From NCBI RefSeq assembly GCF_000368585.1, contig NZ_KB849557.1, positions 101,773 through 150,209 of the forward strand: a stretch of DNA of 48,437 nt. The letters are read 5' to 3'. The position numbers and the translations under genes were made by a program. The notes below the pieces were generated by a model. That model had not been told where the DNA came from. It searched no databases and worked only from the letters and a program-made list of their open reading frames with translations. Shown here piece after piece: positions 1 to 9,417 of this stretch (positions are counted from its first letter, which is position 1; every line of letters begins with the position of its first letter). This DNA is from Acinetobacter venetianus RAG-1 = CIP 110063. Its GTDB lineage: Bacteria > Pseudomonadota > Gammaproteobacteria > Pseudomonadales > Moraxellaceae.

Positions 1-514
1 GCTATGGTTCGTCATCGCTTAGATGATTTAGAAATGAAAGGTGAGTGTGATGTCAAACAAAACTAAGTTCGTCATCGCTTAGATGATTTAGAAAAATTGC
101 ATCTTGATAAATTCCTGAAGCATATCGTTCGTCATCGCTTAGATGATTTAGAAATAAAATAACGATTCTTAATTCGTCGTTTATGTGTTCGTCATCGCTT
201 AGATGATTTAGAAATACGCTACGAGGCGTGTTTGAAGTGAATCTGTGTTCGTCATCGCTTAGATGATTTAGAAAGCACTTGTTGCACTGATATAGAAATT
301 GTGTCAGTTCATCATCGCTTAGATGATTTAGAAATGATCCTGAAACGGGTGCTAAATCATTCTCTTGTTCGTCATCGCTTAGATGATTTAGAAAGACTTC
401 GGGGTTGTGAACTTCTTCTTGAATAAGTTCGTCATCGCTTAGATGATTTAGAAATTTACCATCAAATCTAAATCTGATTTGAAATGGTTCGTCATCGCTT
501 AGATGATTTAGAAA
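1..514 (+). CRISPR. Type I-F CRISPR array, leader-distal part
   Basis: Nine 28-bp repeats begin at 7, 67, 127, 187, 247, 307, 367, 427 and 487, spaced exactly 60 bp apart, so there are eight complete 32-bp spacers. Bases 1-6 are the end of another spacer, so the array continues off the left edge. The repeat begins GTTCGTCATC and ends TTTAGAAA, with the inner dyad typical of Cas6f-processed type I-F repeats. The repeat at 307 has one change (G to A at its fifth base) and all others are identical, including the last. Orientation (GTTC at the 5' end, AGAAA at the 3' end) implies transcription on the plus strand, so the leader and newest spacers lie outside the window. No cas gene is visible. Spacer sources cannot be told without a search. 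Confidence 0.97.
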
Positions 515-550
515 ATGAATAAACTCAGTTTTGAATGTAGTTTTAGTAAA

Positions 551-1363
551 TTAATTCACCAACAATTCTCTCGCTTTACTCAACAAGTCCTGTTGATCAA
601 TCTCTGAGGGATGGAAACTAGCTTTATAAAATGCCAAATAATCAGGTAATAAACGCCACATCATTTGTGTTAGGCCGACTAGCGTTTTCGCATTTTTTAT
701 AAACTGTCTAGGTTGATACAAAGTACTTTTACGGTCTTGCCATACTAGGTGACTTGTCATGATTACAGTACTGCTAATAAACCCTAAGGTAATAGTTCTC
801 ATGCTTCGACGGCGCTGAGCTAGATTATCAAAAACCTGTTGATATACATCAAATGCCACATGTTTATGTTCAATTTCTTCAACTGCATGCCAAAGCCAAA
901 GATTTTTCATATTTTCAGATAAACCTTTGAACATAACATCAGGATACTTAAGCATGTACCCCGCCATCATCGCAGTAAAATGTTCTAATGCAACAGTTGC
1001 AGCCAATTGGCGACGCTGGCTCAACCCTCGTAAACGAATCATTTCCTGCTCATACGCTTTTTCAAATTTTTTTAGATGATATTCGCTATTTTGTACCAGT
1101 TGATTGAATTGCTCATGGGCACGTGCATGATGCGCCTCTTGACCAATAAAGCCTGAAATGTCTTTTTGAAGTTGTTCATCACTCACTTGATCACGTACAT
1201 TTCGAACAGTTTCTACAAAAAATCGCTCACCTTGTGGAAAGCTCATCGATAATGCTGTGAGAAAATGAGACATTAAAGTTGATTCAGTATAATGCGCATT
1301 AATGTTTTCAGGTTTGAATTGCGTTTGACGCACAGTAATCGTATTCACTTGTTTTGACATCAT
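551..1363 (-). CDS. Metal-dependent hydrolase, ferritin-like fold (PF10118/COG3687 family)
   Basis: The protein is about 270 residues and predicted cytoplasmic. It has the spaced Glu/His motifs of a diiron ferritin-like fold: E46 in GERFF, E76-H78-H79 in QEAHHARAH, E127-H128, and E162/E163 with E165-H166 and H168 in HAVEEIEHKHVAFD. These match the predicted metal-dependent hydrolase family common in Acinetobacter and Pseudomonas, whose substrate is not established. The frame stays open to 1468, but the ATG at 1363 (or 1360) is preceded by AAGGA at a good distance, whereas the upstream ATG has no ribosome binding site. The gene converges on the CRISPR array, with its stop 36 bp from the last repeat. 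A 7-bp inverted repeat lies upstream at 1493-1513. Confidence 0.8.
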   Translation of the reverse strand: MMSKQVNTITVRQTQFKPENINAHYTESTLMSHFLTALSMSFPQGERFFVETVRNVRDQVSDEQLQKDISGFIGQEAHHARAHEQFNQLVQNSEYHLKKFEKAYEQEMIRLRGLSQRRQLAATVALEHFTAMMAGYMLKYPDVMFKGLSENMKNLWLWHAVEEIEHKHVAFDVYQQVFDNLAQRRRSMRTITLGFISSTVIMTSHLVWQDRKSTLYQPRQFIKNAKTLVGLTQMMWRLLPDYLAFYKASFHPSEIDQQDLLSKARELLVN

Positions 1364-1672
1364 GGCTTTCCTTACTGATAAGACTTTGGCAAGCAAATAT
1401 GATCTCAATCGTAGCGTACTGGCGAATAAAATCTCATATTTCGTATTATTAGCAATCACATAAACCATAAAAATTGCTAAAGAGAATCAGACTTAGTTCC
1501 AAATTAGAACTAAAAATAATTTATAGTCTAAACACGCATACTGTCAATATATTTTAGAGTATTAACTCAAAACAATCTAATCCAGACAATTCTGGACTAT
1601 AGGATTTCCCCTAAAAAATAGTAGTACTAGATTTCAAAAGATTTCATTGATCACTCTCCGAATCATAAAACC
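1364..1672. other. Intergenic region with two inverted repeats
   Basis: No gene is visible. Two perfect dyads stand out: TTAGTTC/GAACTAA arms at 1493-1499 and 1507-1513, and TCCAGA/TCTGGA arms at 1581-1586 and 1591-1596. The first sits about 130 bp upstream of the hydrolase start and could be an operator. The second lies between the end of the PAP2 gene and the hydrolase promoter region. No T-run follows either, so they do not look like terminators. Confidence 0.4.
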
Positions 1673-2227
1673 TTATTCAACCGCCAAATTAATTCTACGT
1701 CGTCTAAGTAATAAGCCTTTGATGACATAATTGGTAGATACAACCAGTAAGAAACCGATCACAAAAGATCCAATCACATCAAAAGGAAAATGTACGCCAA
1801 CATAAACTCTCGCCAAGCCAACAATCACACCAACAAATAGCCCCACAATACCAATCGCTCTATAACCAGCTATCAGATAAGTAAATGCAATCACGGCAAT
1901 TGTGAGGGTATGCTGACTAGGAAAAGAAGAGCTTGACCCGTGACCAATCAGCTTATGCCCCAAATCCAACTGAAACGGACGTGGATGGTGATAGAACATC
2001 TCAATCAGATCACTAAAAGCAATTGATAACAAAACGATAAATAAGGTTTTAGCAAACACTAAGCGATACGTTTTCCATTGAATAACCAATAGAAACACCA
2101 GAAAACTAATAAAAACAGTATTCAGGTCATTTGCGAGGAATATCATTACGTTATCAAAAGCTAATGAGTGTGTTGCAAAGGAGTTAACGCTATGGAATAA
2201 ATAAATATTTAAATCTTCAAAGCTCAT
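1673..2227 (-). CDS. PAP2-family membrane phosphatase (possible undecaprenyl-diphosphatase, BcrC-like)
   Basis: This is a 184-residue membrane protein with about five hydrophobic segments. The PAP2 signature is clear: HHPRPF (R83-P84), SSFPSQHT (S104, H106) and R140 followed by VGVHFPFD (H146, D150). Enzymes of this type remove a phosphate from lipid phosphates or diphosphates at the membrane, for example recycling undecaprenyl diphosphate. The size and the SSFPSQHT form fit the BcrC-like group, but the substrate is an inference. The lysine that opens the classic first motif is not seen; residue 76 is Glu. An AAGGGA ribosome binding site supports the ATG. It stands alone, about 200 bp downstream of the porin gene. 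Confidence 0.85.
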   Translation of the reverse strand: MSFEDLNIYLFHSVNSFATHSLAFDNVMIFLANDLNTVFISFLVFLLVIQWKTYRLVFAKTLFIVLLSIAFSDLIEMFYHHPRPFQLDLGHKLIGHGSSSSFPSQHTLTIAVIAFTYLIAGYRAIGIVGLFVGVIVGLARVYVGVHFPFDVIGSFVIGFLLVVSTNYVIKGLLLRRRRINLAVE

Positions 2228-2426
2228 CAGCTTTATCCCTTTTCCCTAGGACGAGTTCATTGCTAACAATCTAGGTAAGAAAGATTAAAACTGTATGAAT
2301 TTATAATATATTAATTTTCCTATTATTTTCTTACACCAAAATTTGTATTAAACATTGAAAAAATTACAAAATCTTTCCGTAAATAGAGCATATTTCCTCT
2401 ATTTACGGAGATAATCAACTGTGCGC

Positions 2427-3542
2427 TTAAAACTTAAATTCTAACCCACTACCAACAACAGGCTGCTTATCTTTAGCATTTGCTTGTTCAAAGGTTGAAT
2501 AACCAGCATATCCATACAGCTTCACTTGTTTGTTAAATGCGTAATCCGTACCAACCATTAACTGCTTCGCATCATAATCGGCATCGTTATTTTTAAAGCT
2601 CGTCGAGTTCTGACTATATTGGGCTTTAACAGTCCATTTCGCATGCTGAGCAAGTTTATACTCTGCACCAATTAACCAACCTTGTGAATCATCAATATTT
2701 GCTGCGCCTTGATCATTCCCCTGCTTGTCCGCAACTTTTGAATTTTGAAATAATGCTTTTAAAGTTAAGCCTTGCATCGGCTTCAAACGACCAATCAATC
2801 GAACCGTATTTGCCGCAGCAAAAACCTCATCCACCTGTGTTTCTCGATCTTTAGAATTCAGTAAACCATCTCCCAAGAAATCACTTGGAATCGCTTTGTC
2901 ATAACCCAAACCAATCAAAAATAACGGATGCGTATAACTTAAAGCAGCCGACCAAGCATCACCTAAACCACGGCCAGCAACATTAACACCACCATGCCCA
3001 TCATCCTTTATACCTTGGCTCTCACCAGATGCGAGCAATACTGTTGCTTCTAAGTTTCCACCATTCAAGTGAAACTCTGGTGAATCATATACCACAACAT
3101 TATTGACCCGATTTTCACCCGGCATGATGCTGGTAATATCGGCTTTATTACTGATGTAATTATTAAAGCCATCTACAGGACTTGATAATTCTTTTAACGG
3201 TGTATTGTGCTTACCAAGCTTTATCGTACCGAATCGCTCATCTTTCAAACCAACAAAACGATTTCGTTGCGACCAATCTGTTTTGTCTCCATCCGCGTAA
3301 AATGCCCACTCTGCTAAATAGACTGCACTTAAATGTTCGGTTAATTTTTCTTCCCCCTTAATTCCAAGATAAGAGCTATTACTATTTACCTTCCAAACAT
3401 CATGATTGGCTGAATTTGCATTTATTTCAGGTAAATAATCCAAGCTTGCATCAATTTCTCCATAAAACTTTGGTGCCGCAAAGGTAGAAGCTGTCGCAAT
3501 ACTTAACATAGTTGCCAATGCAATTTTCATTTTCATCTTCAT
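2427..3542 (-). CDS. Gram-negative general porin
   Basis: The product is about 371 residues. A signal peptide (basic MKMKMK start, hydrophobic stretch, AxA-type site before APKFYGE) is followed by alternating beta-strand sequence typical of 16-stranded trimeric porins. It ends in EFKF, with the terminal Phe used for outer-membrane insertion. The strand ending in the YGEIDASLDY region, the GLKDERFGTIKLGKHNTPL segment and a long middle loop match the OmpC/OmpU-like porin family. The chosen ATG at 3542 has AGGA 8 bases upstream; the frame opens at an ATG at 3560 that has no ribosome binding site. Substrate specificity cannot be read. It lies downstream of the citrate transporter gene on the same strand, separated by about 140 bp. 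Confidence 0.85.
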   Translation of the reverse strand: MKMKMKIALATMLSIATASTFAAPKFYGEIDASLDYLPEINANSANHDVWKVNSNSSYLGIKGEEKLTEHLSAVYLAEWAFYADGDKTDWSQRNRFVGLKDERFGTIKLGKHNTPLKELSSPVDGFNNYISNKADITSIMPGENRVNNVVVYDSPEFHLNGGNLEATVLLASGESQGIKDDGHGGVNVAGRGLGDAWSAALSYTHPLFLIGLGYDKAIPSDFLGDGLLNSKDRETQVDEVFAAANTVRLIGRLKPMQGLTLKALFQNSKVADKQGNDQGAANIDDSQGWLIGAEYKLAQHAKWTVKAQYSQNSTSFKNNDADYDAKQLMVGTDYAFNKQVKLYGYAGYSTFEQANAKDKQPVVGSGLEFKF

Positions 3543-3684
3543 TTTAGTCATCCTAACCATCTAAAAATTAAAAAAAGAAACTCCCTGCTGGTTAAAGCAG
3601 AAATTAAATATGTGTATTAAATTGAACAAAGATACGGGTACTTTTACATTCTTAAATTATGCAAAAGCACCGTAATAATTTGAT

Positions 3685-5022
3685 TTACATGCTATAAAAT
3701 GGAAAAACACCGAACACTAATGCACTACCCATGAGTACACAGCATGTGATAAATGCCCACTTCAATGTAAATTTCTGATGATCGCCCATATCTACTGCAG
3801 CAAGACCGCAGAGCAAGTAGGTTGAAGGTACTAAAGGAGATAGCAAATGAACTGGCTGTCCAATAATTGATGCACGCGCAATCTCAACCGCAGGAATACC
3901 ATAATGAGAAGCGGCTTCTGCTAAAATTGGCAACACACCGAAATAGAATGCATCATTAGACATAAAGAACGTCAAAGGCATACTCAATAGACCAGTGATG
4001 GGTGCTAAATAAGGTCCCATACTTGGTGGGATCACAGCCACGAAGCCTTTAGACATGGCTTCAACCATACCTGTGCCAGACAGGATACCTGTGAATACAC
4101 CTGCCGCGAAAATTACACCCACAACAGCTAATACGCTATCCGCATGCATTGCGATACGCTTTTTCTGCATATTCACACATGGATAGTTCACCACTAAAGC
4201 AATACAGAAACCCAGCATGAATAAGATTGACATCGGTAAAATCCCTTTTACCAAAGATGCCATTAATACCAGCGTAAGAATACCGTTAAACCAGCGTAAA
4301 TGAGGACGTTGCGCTTCTGGATCTTTCGAAATAGAAATATCGTCAGCATGGCTAATATCGACCAGTTCAATCACGCCTAGACGTTTACGCTCATATTTCC
4401 CGTATAGATAAGCAAGGAAGAATAACCATGCAGCAGCAATCACCATCGAAGGAATCATTGGAATAAAGACTTCACTGGCGTCGACCTGAAGAGCACTCGC
4501 GGCACGCGCTGTTGGGCCTCCCCACGGCGTAAGGTTCATCACACCACTACAGAGCAACATTAAACAGGTCATGATCAGTGGATTCATCCCGACACGTTTG
4601 TATAAAGGCATCATCGCCGCTACACAAATCATGTAAGTTGTAGAACCATCACCATCCAAAGAGACAAGCAAAGTAAGGAAGACTGTTCCTAGAGTAATTT
4701 TAAGTGGATCACCTTTTACTTTCTTTAAGATCCATCTTACAGACGGGTCAAACAACCCTGTATCAATCATTAATGCAAAATATAAAATTGCAAACAGCAG
4801 CATGACGCCAGTCGGAGCAAGTTTTTTAATACCATCAAGCATGGTATTTCCGAGTTCAGCTAATTGAATATGGCTCAAACTATCGAAATAAAAACCTAAT
4901 CCCCAAGCAATGATTGCAAATAAAAATGGGATTAAAATTAATGCAACTAATGCACTAAGACGTTTCGACATAATCAAGTACATAAAGCACATGATCATGC
5001 TAATACCTAAAAAAGTAAGCAT
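3685..5022 (-). CDS. citN: CitMHS-family metal-citrate/proton symporter
   Basis: This inner-membrane protein of 445 residues has about 11-12 hydrophobic segments. The segments LLVSLDGDGSTTYMIC and MNLTPWGGPTARAASAL are characteristic of CitMHS transporters, which bring in citrate complexed with Mg2+ or another divalent metal in exchange for protons. The open frame begins with TTG at 5031, but ATG 5022 has AAGGA nine bases upstream, while the same site would be too close to the TTG. A long AT-rich region separates it from the divergent aldehyde dehydrogenase gene. The symbol follows the family and the exact metal preference is unknown. Confidence 0.88.
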   Translation of the reverse strand: MLTFLGISMIMCFMYLIMSKRLSALVALILIPFLFAIIAWGLGFYFDSLSHIQLAELGNTMLDGIKKLAPTGVMLLFAILYFALMIDTGLFDPSVRWILKKVKGDPLKITLGTVFLTLLVSLDGDGSTTYMICVAAMMPLYKRVGMNPLIMTCLMLLCSGVMNLTPWGGPTARAASALQVDASEVFIPMIPSMVIAAAWLFFLAYLYGKYERKRLGVIELVDISHADDISISKDPEAQRPHLRWFNGILTLVLMASLVKGILPMSILFMLGFCIALVVNYPCVNMQKKRIAMHADSVLAVVGVIFAAGVFTGILSGTGMVEAMSKGFVAVIPPSMGPYLAPITGLLSMPLTFFMSNDAFYFGVLPILAEAASHYGIPAVEIARASIIGQPVHLLSPLVPSTYLLCGLAAVDMGDHQKFTLKWAFITCCVLMGSALVFGVFPFYSM

Positions 5023-5715
5023 TTTAAGCAATCCTTAGCATAATATTTTGAGACTGGTTAATTCCTAACCCAGCCGAGATTCTATGCGATTTAAAATTAA
5101 TTAATTCATTTAATTTAATTATAATAATCACAAAAACCATTCACATGAAAAATGAAACAATTTTAAGAAATCACAACAACACTGACAACCAAATGATTTA
5201 TATGAATATAGTACCTATAAACTTAGACCAAAAGATAAAATACAAGCTAAAATCACGTAAAAAAATGCCATATATTTATAAAAACAATGCAATATCATGG
5301 TGCAAAAATCGCTTATTTTTGTAGCAAAAACTAAAATTAAATACTTAAACCAATATATATAATTAGCAAAATAAATATAAAAATATAATGATTATTATTT
5401 AGTAAACTTTAAAATCTTCCTAAAATTTGAAAATATTATTCATTAGAAAATAGCTATCAAGATAATTAAAATAAATCACCTCAAGATAAAGACTAAAAAA
5501 CAAACATAATATGAAATCCATATATTTTTATAATCCAGGATTCCCATATTTAAATAAACACTCAAAAAGCACCTGAATTATTTACATTTTTTCAATATCA
5601 TTAAGAAAATTGTTCGACATACTCTGCTTAGATTAGACCTTATGTCATAATTGATTGTGATCTCATCCTTAACTCAAGAAAAATCAAGTTACAGAAAGCA
5701 TGGAAGGAATGAAAA
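5023..5715. other. Long AT-rich intergenic region between divergent genes
   Basis: Almost 700 bp with no credible gene in any frame. The sequence is visibly much richer in A and T than the flanking genes, with runs such as TTAATTAATT. One small perfect dyad, CAAAAAT/ATTTTTG, lies at 5303-5309 and 5315-5321. It must hold the promoters of the citrate transporter and of the aldehyde dehydrogenase, but no -35/-10 pair is good enough to call. Confidence 0.5.
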
Positions 5716-7176
5716 ATGAATTATCCACACTCCACAGAATTTGAAAAAGTAGAAAGTGAATCTTTACAGACTATCTTCGATCAGCAACGTGCCGCCTTCA
5801 ATGCACTGCCTTACCCTGATTTGGACTCAAGAAGAAGCAAACTTTTTAATCTAAAAAAACAAATTATTCGCTATCAAGATGTCATCGCAGCAGCAATCAA
5901 TACCGATTTTAGCTCACGGTCAATTGATGAATCAAAACTTCTCGATTTACTTGGATCTGTTTTGGAGGCTGAACATGCTATTCGCCATTTGCGCAAATGG
6001 ATGCGTCCAAGCAAACGCAGCACTGAATTATTATTTTTATCTAACCGCCTTCGCGTTCAATATCAACCAAAAGGTGTAGTAGGCGTTGTCGTGCCTTGGA
6101 ATTTTCCTGTTTATCTCGCTTTAGGGCCATTGGTAGCTGCACTTGCGGCAGGCAATAGAGTGATGATTAAACTTCCAGAAATCACACCTGCAACCAATGC
6201 CGTAATCAAAAGAATGCTTGCTGAAGTCTTTAAAGAAGATGAAGTTGCCGTCTTTGGAGAAGAAATTACTGATCCATCATTGTTTACCACTTTACCCTTT
6301 AACCATATTGTATTTACAGGATCACCCGCAGTCGGTCGCGTGGTAATGCGTGCTGCCGCTGAAAATCTTACACCTGTTACACTAGAACTAGGCGGTAAAT
6401 CGCCTGCTCTTGTAAGTCGAAACTACCCACTTGCAGATGCGGCTAAGCGAATCTTGCATGGCAAAGCGACCAACTGTGGTCAAATTTGCGTAGCACCTGA
6501 TTATGCACTTGTTCCAAAAGAAAAAGTGAGTGAATTTGCAGAAGCATGTAAAACCAATTTCACTGCGATGTATGGTCAAAATATCCATTCAAATAATAAC
6601 TACACTTCTATTGTGAATGATCGACATTTTAAGCGTCTGCTTGAAATACTTGAGGATGCAGAACAAAAAGGTGCTGTAATTATCCCTTGTGGCGAATACA
6701 ATCCTGAACAAGATGCACGTCGCATGCCTGTGCATATCGTTCTCAACTGCACCCCAGAAATGCGTATTTTAAAAGAAGAACTATTCGGGCCTATCCTTCC
6801 GGTGGTTGCATATGACAGCCTAGATGATGCAATTGCTTATATTCAGAATGGTGAACGACCATTGGCACTTTATTGCTTTACCCATGACAGCAGTGAACGT
6901 GATTACATTTTAAGACAAACACATTCAGGTGGCGTCACAATCAATGACTGGGGATGGCATGTTGTTAATCACGATGCGCCATTTGGCGGAATTGGCAACT
7001 CAGGTATGGGCACTTACCACGGAGAAGAAGGCTTTAAAGAGCTATCTCATGCAAAAACAGTATTTATTCGCCACCGTTTCTTCCCAACACAATTATTTTA
7101 CCCTCCGTACGGCACATGGGTACAAAAACTCGCATTGAGTTTCTTCTTGAAAAAAGGTGATCCAAATCTAAAATAA
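5716..7176 (+). CDS. Aldehyde dehydrogenase, coniferyl-aldehyde dehydrogenase type
   Basis: This 486-residue NAD(P)-dependent aldehyde dehydrogenase has the PWNFP segment with oxyanion Asn129, the Glu224 general base in LELGGKSP and the catalytic Cys258 in GQICVAP, all in the usual order. The N-terminal RRSKLFNLKK region and the C-terminal hydrophobic tail after FIRHRFFPTQLFYPPYG resemble the coniferyl-aldehyde/long-chain fatty aldehyde group (CalB/FALDH-like), which oxidises aldehydes to acids. AAGGA seven bases before ATG supports the start. The two FadL-like porins downstream suggest a hydrophobic substrate, either aromatic or long-chain; the sequence does not choose between them. A perfect 11-bp hairpin follows the stop. 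Confidence 0.88.
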   Translation: MNYPHSTEFEKVESESLQTIFDQQRAAFNALPYPDLDSRRSKLFNLKKQIIRYQDVIAAAINTDFSSRSIDESKLLDLLGSVLEAEHAIRHLRKWMRPSKRSTELLFLSNRLRVQYQPKGVVGVVVPWNFPVYLALGPLVAALAAGNRVMIKLPEITPATNAVIKRMLAEVFKEDEVAVFGEEITDPSLFTTLPFNHIVFTGSPAVGRVVMRAAAENLTPVTLELGGKSPALVSRNYPLADAAKRILHGKATNCGQICVAPDYALVPKEKVSEFAEACKTNFTAMYGQNIHSNNNYTSIVNDRHFKRLLEILEDAEQKGAVIIPCGEYNPEQDARRMPVHIVLNCTPEMRILKEELFGPILPVVAYDSLDDAIAYIQNGERPLALYCFTHDSSERDYILRQTHSGGVTINDWGWHVVNHDAPFGGIGNSGMGTYHGEEGFKELSHAKTVFIRHRFFPTQLFYPPYGTWVQKLALSFFLKKGDPNLK

Positions 7177-7701
7177 GATAGGTACATCAGGATAGAGACA
7201 AAAAGTCTCTATCCTTCATTAAATCAACCATCTGTAAGAATAAAATTTAAAGCTGTTTAAATCCGTTGATATTTCTTCTAAAAATATGCATTAATAAAAC
7301 ATACTCAATAGAGTAAAAGATAGACGGCATAAATGCCTATTTATTACTTTAGGCAAACAATGGAGAAAAAAATCTCATTTTTTACAAAAAATCTTTGACC
7401 CTAAAAAATTTATTTTCTACAAAAAAGCCAAAAAAATTGAATCATTTATTAAATTAATATTTTATATTTTTCATCATTTTACCAATAAAAACACATATGT
7501 ATATAAATATTTATAGCATTTTTTTTAATCATTTTCATGTAATCAATCGTACTGAATAGTTCATTTAGAACATTTACTCTTATTTTAATTATGGTATTTT
7601 TGTTACATGAAGTTATAGCCAAATACATTTAATAATTAGTTTGGCAAGCCAATCATAGCTTCTTCACTTAAAAAATCTTGAAGTTCAAGGAAAGATTTAA
7701 A
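7177..7701. other. Intergenic region upstream of the FadL-type gene
   Basis: Apart from the hairpin just after the aldehyde dehydrogenase stop, this AT-rich stretch shows no gene. The last 150 bp should carry the promoter of the first FadL-type gene. A weak pair, TTTACT and TATTTT spaced 16 bp near 7573-7600, is possible but not convincing. Confidence 0.4.
7188..7216 (+). terminator. Hairpin after aldehyde dehydrogenase gene
   Basis: Perfect 11-bp arms AGGATAGAGAC and GTCTCTATCCT (7189-7199, 7205-7215) enclose an AAAAA loop. The T-rich tail is weak, so termination is likely but not certain. Confidence 0.5.
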
Positions 7702-9144
7702 ATGAAATTAAAACATCTTAGCACTGCCATGATCTTAGCAACGCTACCTGCAACTGGAGTTTTTGCAGCAGCGTTAGACCGCTCAGGTCAATCTATGTCG
7801 GCTTTTTTTCAGCCAGGTAACTATTTTGAAGCTGGTCTTTCGGTTCTAGATCCTACAGTTGAAGGTCAAGAGGCTGGTGATACAGCGACTCAACGCAAAA
7901 TCGGCGATATGGGCGATGACTATATGTTCCCAAGCGCCGCTTTAAAACTGCAACTTACTGATAAAATTTCTTTCGGTTTACTATACGATCAACCTTTTGG
8001 TGCTGATGCAAAATATTCAGGAGACAATGTTTTTGTTGCAAACTCAAATGATGGTGTTTTGTCAGCAAAATCTATTGATGGCATCGTAACACAACGCGCA
8101 ATTCAAGCATTAGAAGCTAATAATATTCCAGTAACTGAACAATCACTTGCTGCAGCAAAAGCTCAAGTTCAAGGAAGTGCTCAATTCCAACAATTAGCTG
8201 GCGCTTTAAATGCAGCTAAGAGCTACTTAGGTTCAAGCACTGGTTCAAACAACACTCAAGTAGAAGTAGATACTCAAAATCTATCTTTAGTTTTTGGTTA
8301 CCAACCAACTAAAAACTTTAACTTTTACGCTGGTCCAGCAATTCAGACCATTAAAGGTAATGTAAGTCTTCGCGGTGAGGCCTATAGCGTTTATAACGGT
8401 TATGATGCAAAAATCAAAGAAACGACTGGTGTAGGCTGGTTAGCAGGTGCTGCATATCAAATTCCAGAGATTGCACTGAAAGCATCGTTGACGTACCGTT
8501 CTGAAATTGATCACGACGTTAAAGCTCAAGAAGATCTTTCATTATTAGCATTCCCTGCGCTACCAGCAGTACTAGCTGGTTTAGGTTTAGATCCAAATCA
8601 ACTTGCAGCAGGTCTTGCACAAGATAAGAAAACAAAAATCACTACACCACAATCTGTAAACCTTGATTTCCAAACTGGCATCATGGCAAACACAGTTGCT
8701 TTCGCAAACGTACGTTGGGTAAATTGGAAAGATTTCTCAATTCAACCGTACAAATTCGGTGTGTTGTCAAAACAAGTTGGTGGCTTGATTGGTCGTCCAA
8801 ATGGTTTCAACTTGGTTGAATATTCTGATGACCAATGGTCTGTAAATGCTGGTGTAGGCCGCAAGTTGAATGAGCAATGGGCTGGTAATGTGTCAGTCGG
8901 TTGGGACTCAGGTGCCGGTAACCCAGTGACAACACTCGGCCCTACAGAAGGTTATTGGAACGTTGGTGTAGGTGTTCAATACAGCCCAACTCCAGCAACA
9001 TTCATCGCTGGTGGCGTGAAGTACTTTTGGTTAGGTGATGCCAAAGCTCAAACTGGTGCTCAAGCAGGCAGCAATCAATATGTAGCTAATTTTGAAGACA
9101 ACAATGCAATTGCATACGGTCTGAAACTTGGTTATCGCTTCTAA
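7702..9144 (+). CDS. OmpP1/FadL-family outer-membrane transporter, paralogue 1
   Basis: The 480-residue protein starts with a clear signal peptide cut after GVFA, giving a mature N-terminus AALDRSGQS that is typical of the Acinetobacter FadL/TodX-like group. The rest alternates like a beta-barrel and ends LKLGYRF with a terminal Phe. FadL-family barrels carry long-chain fatty acids or other hydrophobic molecules across the outer membrane. AAGGAAAG before ATG 7702 supports this start over the TTG at 7678. Compared with the paralogue immediately downstream it has roughly 60 extra residues between residues 110 and 185, an Ala/Gln-rich stretch that probably forms an outer loop. The aldehyde dehydrogenase upstream suggests a shared substrate, which is inference. 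Confidence 0.9.
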   Translation: MKLKHLSTAMILATLPATGVFAAALDRSGQSMSAFFQPGNYFEAGLSVLDPTVEGQEAGDTATQRKIGDMGDDYMFPSAALKLQLTDKISFGLLYDQPFGADAKYSGDNVFVANSNDGVLSAKSIDGIVTQRAIQALEANNIPVTEQSLAAAKAQVQGSAQFQQLAGALNAAKSYLGSSTGSNNTQVEVDTQNLSLVFGYQPTKNFNFYAGPAIQTIKGNVSLRGEAYSVYNGYDAKIKETTGVGWLAGAAYQIPEIALKASLTYRSEIDHDVKAQEDLSLLAFPALPAVLAGLGLDPNQLAAGLAQDKKTKITTPQSVNLDFQTGIMANTVAFANVRWVNWKDFSIQPYKFGVLSKQVGGLIGRPNGFNLVEYSDDQWSVNAGVGRKLNEQWAGNVSVGWDSGAGNPVTTLGPTEGYWNVGVGVQYSPTPATFIAGGVKYFWLGDAKAQTGAQAGSNQYVANFEDNNAIAYGLKLGYRF

Positions 9145-9160
9145 GTAAAGCTTTCTAAAA

Positions 9161-9188
9161 AAGACCATCATTTGATGGTCTTTTTTTA
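9161..9188 (+). terminator. Rho-independent terminator
   Basis: GACCATCA/TGATGGTC arms (9163-9170, 9173-9180) are followed by seven T. It lies just after the first FadL-type gene, so the two paralogues are probably transcribed separately. Confidence 0.88.
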
Positions 9189-9417
9189 TGTTCAAAGTAC
9201 CTAATTACCTTTAGGTTTTTTGAATAGTATTAGAATCTGAATATTTATATCCGTTCATCCTTAATTTTCCGTACGTTCAATATAAACACCTATCACTCAA
9301 GCATTTTTCGTGACTTCATCAGTTCATTTATTGACATTTGTAAAATATTTAAGCGAATAAAAATTATGTTACTTTTCGCGCCATTCTTGTTACAAAGTGA
9401 TTTGAGAGAACATATTA

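Noticed and set aside
515..550. A tenth CRISPR unit after the last repeat
   Set aside because: No repeat, even a degenerate one, is found at 547 or nearby.
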